In this document: in pieces, positions 17,908 through 26,917 of the stretch
Layout of the letters: each line of letters opens with the position of its first letter
How positions within the stretch are numbered: position 1 is the stretch's first letter
Source: Gammaproteobacteria bacterium
Lineage (GTDB): Bacteria > Pseudomonadota > Gammaproteobacteria > Competibacterales > Competibacteraceae
Length of the DNA stretch: 29,662 nucleotides
Reading direction: 5' to 3'
Assembly: GCA_020047885.1 (NCBI GenBank)
Contig: JAIFNF010000170.1
Location: forward strand, 1 to 29,662
The notes under the pieces: model-generated
The model's input: the letters and a program-made list of their open reading frames with translations, nothing else
What the model was told of the DNA's origin: nothing
Databases searched by the model: none
Translations under genes and position numbers: made by a program

Positions 17908-18420
17908 ATGCGCAAATTGTTGTTCCAGAATTTATGGCGGTCGCCGCTGACCGAACCGGCTCCGGCTCCTTCCGAAGCAGCGCTGGCCGAGCTGAGTGCC
18001 AAGGTCGATCAGGCCGCTCGGCAACGGTTAGGCCGCAGTCTGGCGATTCGCCAGGTCGATGCCGGTTCCTGCAACGGTTGCGAACTGGAAATTCACGCGC
18101 TGAATAATGCGTTCTACGATCTGGAGCGCTTCGGGTTTCACTTCGTCGCTTCGCCGCGCCATGCCGATGTATTGCTGGTCACCGGGCCGGTAACGGTGAA
18201 TATGTGCGAGGCGCTGGAGCGGACTTACGTGGCGACGCCCGATCCCAAGTGGGTGGTTGCGGTGGGGGATTGTGGACGGGATGGTGGGGTTTTCGCGGGT
18301 AGTTACGCCGTGGTAGGTGGCGTCGGCGCGGTGATTCCGGTCGATTTGCATATTCCCGGTTGTCCGCCCAGTCCACTACAATTGCTGGAAGGTTTGTTAG
18401 CGCTGTTGCAAATTCAATAG
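17908..18420 (+). CDS. hyfI: HyfI-like NuoB-type iron-sulfur subunit
   Basis: This encodes 170 residues. It is the small-subunit homologue of NuoB/HycG. All four ligands for the proximal [4Fe-4S] cluster are present: C55 and C58 in GSCNGCELE, C122 in GDCGRDGG, and C152 in PGCPPSP. It follows hyfG by eleven bases. The 45-residue N-terminal extension (MRKLLFQNLWRSPL, then a Pro/Ala stretch) is common in the Hyf/Ehr group. No ferredoxin-like HyfA or HyfH gene is in the cluster, so the electron donor or acceptor of this cluster is not visible. Confidence 0.92.
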   Translation: MRKLLFQNLWRSPLTEPAPAPSEAALAELSAKVDQAARQRLGRSLAIRQVDAGSCNGCELEIHALNNAFYDLERFGFHFVASPRHADVLLVTGPVTVNMCEALERTYVATPDPKWVVAVGDCGRDGGVFAGSYAVVGGVGAVIPVDLHIPGCPPSPLQLLEGLLALLQIQ

Positions 18421-18452
18421 AATGGGCGTTGCCTGAACGGGAATTCTTGCCT

Positions 18453-19280
18453 ATGCTGATGTTGCCTGATGATTTTCAACCGGCTACCCGGCCACCGACC
18501 GCGAGTGAGGAATCACCGGCCTGGTGGCTGATTTTTGCCAACGGTCAGTTACTGGTCCGTCCAGGCGTTACCGGACTGGAATTGCCGCTGGCTTCAGCCT
18601 GGCCCTTTGCCAAATGGGCGACGCGGCGGCGGCTCTACCTGGGGAAGTTACGCGGCCAACCCTGTTACGCGGCGGAAGCCGCTACAGCGGAACCGCCGCC
18701 GGGTTGGATGTTTGAGGGGTTGCGCGGGCTGTGGACCCGGTTGGATGACGGGTTGCTGGGGGTCGCCAGCCAGGCGTCGCAGTTGATTGAATGGGATCGC
18801 AGCCATCAGTTTTGCGGGCAGTGCGGGACACCGACTGAGCGGGGGGCAAAGGAACGGGCGCGGCGCTGTCCAGCCTGTGAGTCCATGGCCTATCCGCGCC
18901 TGTCGCCGGTGGTCATGGTGCGGATTGTCCACCAAGGCCGGATTTTGTTGGCCAGGGCGCCGCGCTTCGCATCCGGGATGTACAGTGTGCTGGCCGGATT
19001 TGTTGAGGCGGGGGAAACGCTTGAACAGGCGATTCACCGGGAGATCGCCGAGGAAGTCGGTCTTCGAGTGGAGAATTTGCGTTATTTCGCCAGCCAGTCC
19101 TGGCCGTTTCCCCACTCGCTGATGCTCGCTTTTACCGCAGATTACGCCGGTGGCGAGATACAGGTCGATGGGCGGGAAATTCTTGAAGCCCACTGGTTTA
19201 CGCCAGATAAAATGCCGGGCCTGCCCAGTCCAATGAGCATGGCCTGGCGGTTGATTCAGGATTACCTGGAACATCACTAA
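18453..19280 (+). CDS. nudC: NAD(H) pyrophosphatase NudC (Nudix)
   Basis: This encodes 275 residues. It hydrolyses NAD(H) to NMN(H) and AMP and, in E. coli, also removes NAD caps from RNA. A zinc ribbon (C121, C124, C139, C142: CGQC and CPAC) precedes the Nudix box GFVEAGETLEQAIHREIAEE (from about 182), and the NudC-specific SQSWPFP motif is at 214-220. The ATG at 18453 is chosen because it follows a GGGAA site 32 bases after hyfI; the longer in-frame start at 18360 lies inside hyfI. It could be co-transcribed with the Hyf-like operon, although a functional link is not evident. Confidence 0.93.
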   Translation: MLMLPDDFQPATRPPTASEESPAWWLIFANGQLLVRPGVTGLELPLASAWPFAKWATRRRLYLGKLRGQPCYAAEAATAEPPPGWMFEGLRGLWTRLDDGLLGVASQASQLIEWDRSHQFCGQCGTPTERGAKERARRCPACESMAYPRLSPVVMVRIVHQGRILLARAPRFASGMYSVLAGFVEAGETLEQAIHREIAEEVGLRVENLRYFASQSWPFPHSLMLAFTADYAGGEIQVDGREILEAHWFTPDKMPGLPSPMSMAWRLIQDYLEHH

Positions 19281-19350
19281 TAATCTATTCTTCGCACCCA
19301 GGAGCACGTGGGCGAGAATAACCCTGCGAAGCTGAGCCGGGAGGCGCTTC

Positions 19351-20040
19351 ATGTTCGAACGATCGGCTTTATCCGACGGTGTTACCGCCCAGCCTGATGA
19401 ACAAAACCGGTTAAAAGCGCGGTTTTTGGGGTTATGGGAGCATTATTTCGGCAGCAGTGAACCGACCGGCGAGTCTGTACTGAATCGACTGGTCGCCTTG
19501 TATGCACAATCCCATCGCCATTACCATACCTTGGACCATATTCAGCACTGCTTGCGCCTGTTTGATCAGGTTGCTGAATGGCTACAGGAACCCCATGCCG
19601 TCGAACTGGCTTTGTGGTTCCATGACGCAATCTATGTGTCAGGCGCAAAGGATAATGAGCGACGCAGTGCTGATTTATTTCTGGAATATGCCAATGCACG
19701 CACCGACACTGCTTTTCAACAGCGAATCGACGATTTGGTCATGGTAACCACGCATACCGGGCTGCCCAGTCGGTCTGATGAACAGTTCATCGTCGATATT
19801 GATCTGTCCAGCTTTGGCCTGCCCTGGGAAGCGTTTATGCGGGATGGCCTGCGTATCCGCGCTGAATTCGCCGAGGTGGCGGATGATGACTACTATCCGG
19901 GGCATCTGCGGTTTCTGCGGGGACTGTCGGAGCGCCCGTCATTTTTCTTTACAGACTACTTTCGCCAACGCTACGAGCACACCGCACGCGAAAATATTCA
20001 GCGTCTGGTCAACGACTTGTCGACACGCGGTTATGCTTGA
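19351..20040 (+). CDS. Predicted HD-superfamily metal-dependent phosphohydrolase
   Basis: This encodes 229 residues. The arrangement YHTLDHIQHCLRL (H59, H63), LWFHDAIY (H91-D92) and a later DIDLSSFG fits the predicted HD-type phosphohydrolase family COG4339. The substrate is unknown. The start ATG 19351 follows CCGGGAGG at good spacing. Its stop overlaps the start of the nucleotide cyclase gene, suggesting a coupled pair; one may speculate that it acts on a nucleotide signal, but the sequence does not prove this. Confidence 0.85.
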   Translation: MFERSALSDGVTAQPDEQNRLKARFLGLWEHYFGSSEPTGESVLNRLVALYAQSHRHYHTLDHIQHCLRLFDQVAEWLQEPHAVELALWFHDAIYVSGAKDNERRSADLFLEYANARTDTAFQQRIDDLVMVTTHTGLPSRSDEQFIVDIDLSSFGLPWEAFMRDGLRIRAEFAEVADDDYYPGHLRFLRGLSERPSFFFTDYFRQRYEHTARENIQRLVNDLSTRGYA

Positions 20041-21040
20041 ATCCGAGACTGACCGGCCCGCAGGGATCCAGTTGATGAAACAAAAACTGAGTGAATGGGC
20101 GTCCACCTTGAACGAAAAGACTACCGTGCGCCATCAGGAACAGGCGACTCTATTATTTGCGGATATTTGCGGCAGCACCCGGCTGTTCGAGAAATATGGC
20201 GATCTGCGCGCCCGGCAAATTGAAACCCTGGTATTGGATTTGTTGACGGCGCGCACCCTGGCTTACCGTGGGGTGGTCATCAAAACCATTGGTGACGAAA
20301 TTATGAGCCGGTTTCCTGATGCGGAAACCGGCGTCAATGCGGCCTGTGGGATGCAACAGGCCATTAAGGATAATCCAGTGTTGGTAGATCTGAGTCTGGC
20401 GATTCGTATTGGCCTGCATTATGGGCCGGTGTTGGTTGAGAAGGATGATGTGTTTGGCGATGCGGTTAATATCGCCGCCCGGATGGTTGCCTTGGCCAAG
20501 GCCGACCAGATTATTACCACGCGGGAGACCCTGAATAATTTATCGGCTCACCTTCGGCAAAAAACGCGCGGTCTGGGTCATGCGTGGGTGCGGGGCAAGC
20601 AGAATGAAATGGAAATTGCCGAAGTCATCTGGTACGAGTCCGAGGAGGGGTTGACAGAGATGTCGGTTGGCGAGAATCAAGAGATCAAGAATCTGCGCAA
20701 TCAGTTATATTCCCGGCTTGTGTTGGATTATCGCGACAGGGCTACCGAACTCGCACCTTCCGCCCAAGCGTTTAAGATTGGTCGCGGTCCAAAAAACGAC
20801 TTAGTCGTGGATCGGGAACTGATTTCCCGGAGTCACGCGGCTATCGAATTCAGGCAGGGTAAGTTTGTTTTGGCCGATCACAGCACGAATGGGACGTATT
20901 TGCTGTTGGATAACGGCGCCCGCTTTTTCATCAGGCGCGAAGATTTCACCCTTCAAGAGCGCGGAATTATTTGTCTGGGGCAGGCAGCTTTTGAACAGAA
21001 TCCGGATATTATCCGTTATGAGTGCAAATATGCGGCCTGA
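20033..21040 (+). CDS. Class III nucleotide cyclase with C-terminal FHA domain
   Basis: This encodes 335 residues from ATG 20033, which overlaps the previous gene; ATG 20075 (MKQKLSEW) is equally possible. Residues about 35-200 are a class III adenylate/guanylate cyclase domain: metal aspartates D44 (FADICGST) and D88 (IGDE), K84 before IGDE and D143 favouring ATP, and N146/R150 in VNIAARM for the transition state. All catalytic residues are present, so cAMP formation is predicted. Residues about 240-325 are a forkhead-associated domain (FKIGRGPKNDLVV, ISRSHAAIE, NGTYLLLDNG) that binds phosphothreonine peptides. No membrane segments are seen. The output may depend on a Ser/Thr kinase elsewhere. 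Confidence 0.9.
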   Translation: MLESETDRPAGIQLMKQKLSEWASTLNEKTTVRHQEQATLLFADICGSTRLFEKYGDLRARQIETLVLDLLTARTLAYRGVVIKTIGDEIMSRFPDAETGVNAACGMQQAIKDNPVLVDLSLAIRIGLHYGPVLVEKDDVFGDAVNIAARMVALAKADQIITTRETLNNLSAHLRQKTRGLGHAWVRGKQNEMEIAEVIWYESEEGLTEMSVGENQEIKNLRNQLYSRLVLDYRDRATELAPSAQAFKIGRGPKNDLVVDRELISRSHAAIEFRQGKFVLADHSTNGTYLLLDNGARFFIRREDFTLQERGIICLGQAAFEQNPDIIRYECKYAA

Positions 21041-21044
21041 ATGG

Positions 21045-21093
21045 GCGATTAGCGAATAGCGAGTAGACAGAAAACTCGCTATTCGCTAATCGC
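21045..21093. terminator. Bidirectional hairpin terminator
   Basis: Perfect 20-bp inverted arms (21045-21064 and 21074-21093) enclose a nine-base loop. It lies between two convergent genes whose stops are at 21040 and 21103, so it probably ends transcription from both sides. The arms consist of near-repeats of GCGATTA, GCGAATA and GCGAG. Confidence 0.8.
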
Positions 21094-21102
21094 TATTCCC
21101 CA

Positions 21103-21837
21103 TTAAAGCACCTGTTTTAAAAACGCCTGCGCCCGGGGTTCTTTCGGTGCGGTGAAGAATTCAGCAGGCGGAGCATCTTCCAGCACCTTGCCGGCGTCCA
21201 TGAACAACACCCGGTGCGCCACTTCACGGGCAAAGCCCATTTCATGCGTGACCACGGCCATGGTCATGCCTTCGCGGGCCAACTGCTTCATCACGTCCAG
21301 CACCTCGCCAACCATCTCCGGGTCCAGGGCGCTGGTCGGTTCGTCAAACAGCATCACCTTGGGATCCATGGCCAGCGCACGGGCGATAGCGACCCGCTGT
21401 TGTTGACCACCCGACAACCGGGACGGGTATTCATTGGCCTTTTCGGCAATGCCCACTTTGGTGAGCAGTGCCATCGCTTTATCGTGCGCCTCTGTCGCCT
21501 TGCGTTTGCGGACGACGCGCTGCGCCAGAGTGACGTTTTCCAGCACGGTCTTGTGCGGGAACAGGTTGAAGTGCTGGAACACCATCCCGACTTCACGGCG
21601 CACCGCATTGAGATTGGTCTTGCTGCCGGCGATATCGATGCCGTCGATAAGCACTTGGCCGTCGTCGAATTCCTCCAGTCCATTCAGGCAGCGCAGGAAG
21701 GTGGATTTCCCAGAACCGGATGGGCCAATAATGACGACCACTTCGGCCTTGGCGACCTGGGTAGAGACATCATCGACGGCCCGCACGATTTGGCCGCGTC
21801 CTTCGAAGATCTTGATCAGCTTATTAACTTCAATCAC
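21103..21837 (-). CDS. Polar amino-acid ABC transporter ATPase (GlnQ-like)
   Basis: This encodes 244 residues from GTG 21837, which has a GGAGG site ten bases upstream and overlaps the permease stop by eight bases; longer in-frame starts lie inside the permease gene. All ABC motifs are present: Walker [11 protein letters not shown]-loop [10 protein letters not shown], signature LSGGQQQR, Walker [13 protein letters not shown] and the switch histidine in VTHEMGF. The closest family is the polar amino-acid uptake group (GlnQ/HisP/ArtP). It powers the adjacent permease. Specificity within the group is not decided by the ATPase. Confidence 0.92.
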   Translation of the reverse strand: MIEVNKLIKIFEGRGQIVRAVDDVSTQVAKAEVVVIIGPSGSGKSTFLRCLNGLEEFDDGQVLIDGIDIAGSKTNLNAVRREVGMVFQHFNLFPHKTVLENVTLAQRVVRKRKATEAHDKAMALLTKVGIAEKANEYPSRLSGGQQQRVAIARALAMDPKVMLFDEPTSALDPEMVGEVLDVMKQLAREGMTMAVVTHEMGFAREVAHRVLFMDAGKVLEDAPPAEFFTAPKEPRAQAFLKQVL

Positions 21838-22801
21838 TGCGAGCGAACCTCCGTTCCAGCCAGAAGAGCAGTTGCGAGAGTATCGAGGTAACGACCAGGT
21901 AGAGCAGGGCGACGGTGAACCAGATTTCAAAGGTGGCGAAACTGGAGGTGATGATTTCCCGCCCGCTCTTGGTCAGATCGGTGATGGCGATCACGGATAC
22001 CAGCGAGGAGTCCTTGATCAGACTGATGAACTGCCCAGCCAGTGGCGGCAAGACCCGCTTAAACGCCTGCGGCAGGACGATGTGGGTCATGGTTTCGGCG
22101 GCGCTCATGCCCAGGGAACGGGCGGCTTCGCTTTGCCCCTTGGGAATGGATTGAATCCCGGCGCGGATGATCTCGGCGGTATAGGCGCCGACAAACAGCG
22201 CCAGCGCACCGATGCCCGCGACGATCCGGTCCAGGTTCAAGACCGTGCCGATAAAGAAATAGAAGATGAAGATTTGCACCAGCAGGGGCGTACCGCGAAT
22301 CAGTTCGATGTACAGCACGGACAGCCCGCGCAGCGCCGGGTTCTTTGAGATGCGGCACAGGCCAGTGATGAGTCCAATGATCAGGCCGAAGAAGCCGGAG
22401 ATGAAGGAAATCCAGATGGTGACCCACAGGCCTTGCATCAGCGGACCCACTTGCCAACTGCCCCGTTGAGTACCGATCTCCTCATCTTCATTGACCTGGG
22501 TGCCGGCGGCGACTTTGAGCGTCGCGGTCTCGACGGTAATGATCGCGGGTGGCCCATCCGTTTGCGGTTGCAGCGTGACCTGGCTGGCATCGCCATCCGG
22601 GCTGACTTTGATGACCGTGCCGGCAAAGGGCGCGGTTTGGCTGTCTTGTTCCTGGTAGGCGAAGTACTGCGGAATCCGTTCCCAGCGCCATTCATAGTTG
22701 ATGCGCTTGGTCGCGATCCACAGCCCTGCCGCCAGTCCTACCAGGATCAGAACCAGCAGCCCCTGCCAGGGCCACTGGGCGGACGAATGTTTGAGCGCCA
22801 C
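21830..22801 (-). CDS. Polar amino-acid ABC transporter permease with N-terminal extension
   Basis: This encodes 323 residues, about 100 more than a typical GlnP/HisM permease. The C-terminal 210 residues are the standard domain ([62 protein letters not shown], the EAA loop contacting the ATPase). The extra N-terminus has one hydrophobic segment (about 13-32) followed by some 85 polar residues, probably periplasmic, with alternating beta-like strands ([37 protein letters not shown]). The role of this insert is unknown. The gene starts six bases after the binding-protein stop. Confidence 0.9.
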   Translation of the reverse strand: MALKHSSAQWPWQGLLVLILVGLAAGLWIATKRINYEWRWERIPQYFAYQEQDSQTAPFAGTVIKVSPDGDASQVTLQPQTDGPPAIITVETATLKVAAGTQVNEDEEIGTQRGSWQVGPLMQGLWVTIWISFISGFFGLIIGLITGLCRISKNPALRGLSVLYIELIRGTPLLVQIFIFYFFIGTVLNLDRIVAGIGALALFVGAYTAEIIRAGIQSIPKGQSEAARSLGMSAAETMTHIVLPQAFKRVLPPLAGQFISLIKDSSLVSVIAITDLTKSGREIITSSFATFEIWFTVALLYLVVTSILSQLLFWLERRFARSD

Positions 22802-22807
22802 GGCTGA

Positions 22808-23605
22808 TTACTGCACTTCTTTCAGCCAGTCGGTGTTTTTAAACCACTTCTGGTACAACTTGTCGTGCGATCCGTCCTTTTTGACCTTGACCAGAAATGC
22901 GTTAATCGCTTTGAGGAAATCAGGATTACCTTGAGCGATGGCCCAACCGATAGGTTCATCGGTAAACGGCTTGTCGAGGAAGACCAGTTTGCCTTCGCCG
23001 CGCTGGACATTGGCGACCAGGTTGTAGGGTGCGTCGTAGATGAAGGCGTCGACCTTGCCGTTGACCACTTCCATGACGCCTTCGGCTTCCGTTTCGTAGG
23101 AAAAGTATTTGGCTTTGGGGATGTGTTTCTTGGCGGCGATTTCGCCGGTGGTGCCGAGCTTGGAGGCGATCTTGTAGCTCTTGTTATTCAGATCCTTGTA
23201 GGATTTTACTTTATCCGCCAAGTCCTTGCGCAGCAGCACGGTTTGGCCGATCAGCATGTACGGGTCAGAGAAATCGACCTTCTGCTTGCGTTCATCGGTG
23301 ATGGTCATACCGCTCATGATGATATCGCATTTGTCAGTAATCAGCGCCGGGATGATGCCATCCCAGGCGGTGCTGATCAGCTCCAGCTTGGGCGCACCGA
23401 GATCCTTGGCCATTAACGCCGCCAGGTCGGGGTCAAAGCCAATAATTTCCCCACGCTTGTTCGTGAGTTCGAAGGGCATGTAGGCCGGTTCCAGACAGAC
23501 CCGCAGGCCGTTCTTCTGGATCTGCTCCAGCTTGCCCGCCCAGGCGGGCGACAGATTCAGGCTGAACAGAGCAACGGCAGCGAGGGCAATGAGACGGTTT
23601 TTCAT
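22808..23605 (-). CDS. Periplasmic amino-acid-binding protein of the ABC transporter
   Basis: This encodes 265 residues. ATG 23605 has an AGGAG site and opens a signal peptide (MKNRLIALAAVALFSLNLSPAWA). The mature protein is an SBP family 3 domain: LRVCLEPAYMPFELTNKRGEIIGFDPDLAALMA, then DGIIPALITDKCDIIMSGMTIT, TDERKQKVDFSDPYM and VDAFIYDAPYN. These proteins deliver polar amino acids to their permease. The ligand cannot be told from sequence, though the TITDERKQKVDFSDPY signature is that of polar amino-acid receptors. It is first in the binding protein-permease-ATPase operon. Confidence 0.92.
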   Translation of the reverse strand: MKNRLIALAAVALFSLNLSPAWAGKLEQIQKNGLRVCLEPAYMPFELTNKRGEIIGFDPDLAALMAKDLGAPKLELISTAWDGIIPALITDKCDIIMSGMTITDERKQKVDFSDPYMLIGQTVLLRKDLADKVKSYKDLNNKSYKIASKLGTTGEIAAKKHIPKAKYFSYETEAEGVMEVVNGKVDAFIYDAPYNLVANVQRGEGKLVFLDKPFTDEPIGWAIAQGNPDFLKAINAFLVKVKKDGSHDKLYQKWFKNTDWLKEVQ

Positions 23606-23670
23606 GGACGGCGTTCTCCTGAGGATGGTAGTCAGCATCGTTGTCATCAAACAGTCATCATAGTTTATTT

Positions 23671-23826
23671 TCAGCTTGATTTGCCCTCATCCAGCAATTC
23701 CTTGAACACCATTTCCGCGCCGCAGTCTGGGCAACGCGGCATTTCCTCGATGGGGATGTAGATGATTTCGGTGTGGCGGCATCGCGGACACGCCACTTGT
23801 ATGGGTTCAGCTTTATCGCGTTGCAT
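23671..23826 (-). CDS. 51-residue double-CxxC zinc-ribbon protein
   Basis: The product is MQRDKAEPIQVACPRCRHTE followed by a strand (IIYIPIEEM) and PRCPDCGAEMVFKELLDEGKSS. Two CPxC knuckles (C13-x2-C16 and C31-x2-C34) make a compact zinc ribbon of the kind found in small nucleic-acid- or protein-binding adaptors. ATG 23826 is preceded by GAGGAG at good spacing; longer in-frame starts lack one. It lies between argD and the ABC operon on the same strand. The function is unknown. Confidence 0.75.
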   Translation of the reverse strand: MQRDKAEPIQVACPRCRHTEIIYIPIEEMPRCPDCGAEMVFKELLDEGKSS

Positions 23827-23896
23827 AATCCAACTCCTCGGAAATTTTGTGAAAACGCCCCGCACTCAGTGGGAGAGGCGACCATAAGGAAACCCA

Positions 23897-23937
23897 ATTC
23901 CCCTCTTCTCGCGGGAGAGGGGTCGGGGGTGAGGGCA
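23897..23937. repeat. G/C-rich hairpin repeat between argD and the zinc-ribbon gene
   Basis: CCCCTCT and AGAGGGG arms enclose TCTCGCGGG, followed by GTCGGGGGTGAGGG. The same type of short element recurs as intergenic repeats in many proteobacterial genomes. It sits just after the argD stop (reading the minus strand) and may act as a terminator. Confidence 0.5.
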
Positions 23938-23941
23938 TTTT

Positions 23942-25219
<1,278 letters not shown>

Positions 25220-25235
25220 TTATCACAAGAAGGTG

Positions 25236-25625
25236 TTACTTGGCCGCACAATGTTTTTCGGCAACCCGGTCTAATGCCACGGCTGTAGAGTCAAATGCTC
25301 TCTTGAATTCCTTGACATCATCACCTTTCCAGGTCTCTTTTTCCCAAATACCGGCCATGTCTTTGACTGCATCTGAGAAACCCGTGTCACCTTCCTGTTT
25401 GGCGAACTCTTCCAGGATGGAGACTAGATCGCTCATGTCTTTTTCCATCTTCTCGTTATCCGAGAAATCGCCCTTGGTTGTGCTGATGTAATCAGCCGCT
25501 CCTCGGAGAGCCGTTGAAAATTCCTTCATATCAGCACAGGAAGGCGCTTCAGCAGTAGCAACGGATGTAGCGCCCATCATACCTAGGAAAAGACTGGCAG
25601 CAAAAATGACATTCTTCATCTTCAT
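25236..25625 (-). CDS. Small exported helical protein, unknown function
   Basis: This encodes 129 residues. A signal peptide (MKMKNVIFAASLFLGMMGATSVATA) is followed by a mature chain of about 104 residues with one cysteine near each end (PSCADMK and EKHCAAK), which could pair. The body is charged and predominantly helical (DNEKMEKDMSDLVSILEEFAKQEG). An AGGTGAGAA site precedes the ATG. I do not recognise the family. It is the last of four consecutive genes for small exported proteins on this strand. Confidence 0.75.
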   Translation of the reverse strand: MKMKNVIFAASLFLGMMGATSVATAEAPSCADMKEFSTALRGAADYISTTKGDFSDNEKMEKDMSDLVSILEEFAKQEGDTGFSDAVKDMAGIWEKETWKGDDVKEFKRAFDSTAVALDRVAEKHCAAK

Positions 25626-25812
25626 TTCTCACCTATTCAGGAGTGGACATAAAAAATCAATCTGAATTTTTATCAGATGATTTAACTCGCTAAAATCAGG
25701 AAAGCAGTTTCACTAACGGTTGTTGGTGATTCGGCTTTCTCAACATCATCACAACTCGAAAAAAAAACAGATACGAAACAAGCGATGAAGATTGTCACGC
25801 ATCATGGTTATT

Positions 25813-26169
25813 CTACTCACATTCAGAGACGGCAACTTCACAGTTATCATTGCCGCATTTTTCGACCGCCATGTCTTCGGCTGCCTCCAGTGTTTTTCCC
25901 CAGCCCGCCCCGTAGAACTTTTTGGATGACGCATAGGCTCCACAGGTTTCAAACCAGGCAACGACTTCACATCCGGTGTTACCTGCTTTTGAGCAGAGCT
26001 TTATCGCCGCACGCTTAGCGGCTTCTTTCGAGTCATAGCCGGTGACCAGTCCGTAGCCTGGCTCGGTCTGACCTTCCTCATCATCGACAGCAATAGCGCC
26101 AACCGCAAAAGCGCTGACCGGTAAAATCAGGAGCATTGCCAAGCTAAAAAACTTCGCTTTCCGAACCAT
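25813..26169 (-). CDS. Exported DUF4189-type protein
   Basis: This encodes 118 residues. ATG 26169 has an AAGGAAG site and begins a signal peptide (MVRKAKFFSLAMLLILPVSAFA). The mature domain shows the DUF4189 pattern: an opening GAIAVDD, SKEAAKRAAIKLC, GCEVVAWFETCGAYA, GAGWGKTLEAAEDMAVEKC and NCEVAVSEC. Six cysteines suggest disulfide bonding in the periplasm. The family's function is not established. The 187 bases between this gene and the next one downstream (25626-25812) contain AT-rich sequence but no convincing gene. Confidence 0.8.
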   Translation of the reverse strand: MVRKAKFFSLAMLLILPVSAFAVGAIAVDDEEGQTEPGYGLVTGYDSKEAAKRAAIKLCSKAGNTGCEVVAWFETCGAYASSKKFYGAGWGKTLEAAEDMAVEKCGNDNCEVAVSECE

Positions 26170-26260
26170 GCAGATCTTCCTTTTAGTCAGGTTTGACCTG
26201 GGAATTACCCTTGGTTTGGTGAGTCTTCCCGATGGATCAGGAAGACTCATTTTCAAAAAA

Positions 26261-26860
26261 TTACCGATTTAGATTCCAGTCCTCTTTATCTTCCTCGCCT
26301 TCGTTGCGAGAGAAACCCGCTAACATCTTGCCATCGTCACTAATTGTCCATTCCACATCACCACGGCTTTCTTCTCCCTTTCCAACCTTTGGGCGTTCCA
26401 ACCATTTCGCTTTGATCGTTTTTCCGTCGATCATACCCTCGAATTTCCCTTCCTGGGTCACATCCTCATCATCTTTGTACTGGTAGGTACCCGTAATCTT
26501 CTTCCCCGTTTGTTCGATGACAATATCGTCATAACCATTGGACGACCACTTTCCACTGAGATCGACGTCTGGTGCAGCGGCAGGTTTAGCGGGTTCGGCA
26601 ACTGGCGCGGCAGCGGGTTTAGTCGGTTCGGCAGCGGGTTTAGTCGGTTCGGCAGCGGGCTTAGCTGGTTCAGCAGCAGGTTTAGCGGGTTCGGCGGCGG
26701 GTTCGGCGGTTGACCCGGCTCGTACCTGCTCTACAACTGCGCCCGTGCGTTTAGCGGGTTCGGCAGCGGCGGGGGTAGCCGCTGGGGGTTCACCCGTCCC
26801 CGCTGCATAAACTGCACTGCAAGCGACCAGCATACTGATCACACTCAACTGCTTTAACAT
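26261..26860 (-). CDS. Exported or lipid-anchored protein with Ala/Pro/Glu/Lys repeat linker
   Basis: This encodes 199 residues from ATG 26860, with a GAGGAAA site. The N-terminus MLKQLSVISMLVACSAVYAA can be read as a signal peptide cleaved after AVYAA or as a short lipoprotein signal with lipobox LVAC at residue 14. Residues about 50-105 are a repetitive PAAEPAK/PAAEPTK linker. The C-terminal roughly 90 residues (DLSGKWSSNGYDDIVIEQ, ITGTYQYKDDEDVTQEGKFEG, IDGKTIKAKW, GDVEWTISDDGKMLAG) look like a small all-beta barrel. The architecture suggests an outer-membrane-anchored or periplasm-spanning stalk with a beta domain. I do not recognise a named family. Confidence 0.75.
   Translation of the reverse strand: MLKQLSVISMLVACSAVYAAGTGEPPAATPAAAEPAKRTGAVVEQVRAGSTAEPAAEPAKPAAEPAKPAAEPTKPAAEPTKPAAAPVAEPAKPAAAPDVDLSGKWSSNGYDDIVIEQTGKKITGTYQYKDDEDVTQEGKFEGMIDGKTIKAKWLERPKVGKGEESRGDVEWTISDDGKMLAGFSRNEGEEDKEDWNLNR
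26577..26705. repeat. In-gene 21-bp tandem repeats
   Basis: Tandem 21-base units lie at 26610-26630, 26631-26651 (identical), 26652-26672 and 26673-26693, then a partial unit to 26705. A similar unit is at 26577-26597. They encode the heptapeptide AEPTKPA/AEPAKPA. The frame is kept, so copy number can vary by seven residues without breaking the gene. Confidence 0.85.
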
Positions 26861-26917
26861 AGTTATTTCCTCATGGGTTGACTGCAAAAACTCTTGGGGC
26901 AAGCGTCGGATCAGATG

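Noticed and set aside
16373..18420. Active hydrogenase-4 or formate hydrogenlyase
   Set aside because: All Ni-Fe ligands, the maturation peptide, ferredoxin subunits and any formate dehydrogenase or hyp genes are absent from the window.
21214..22348. Open frames antisense to the ABC transporter genes
   Set aside because: They are shadows of clearly coding ATPase and permease genes.
26577..26705. CRISPR array
   Set aside because: The repeats are contiguous 21-base units without spacers and stay in frame within a coding gene.
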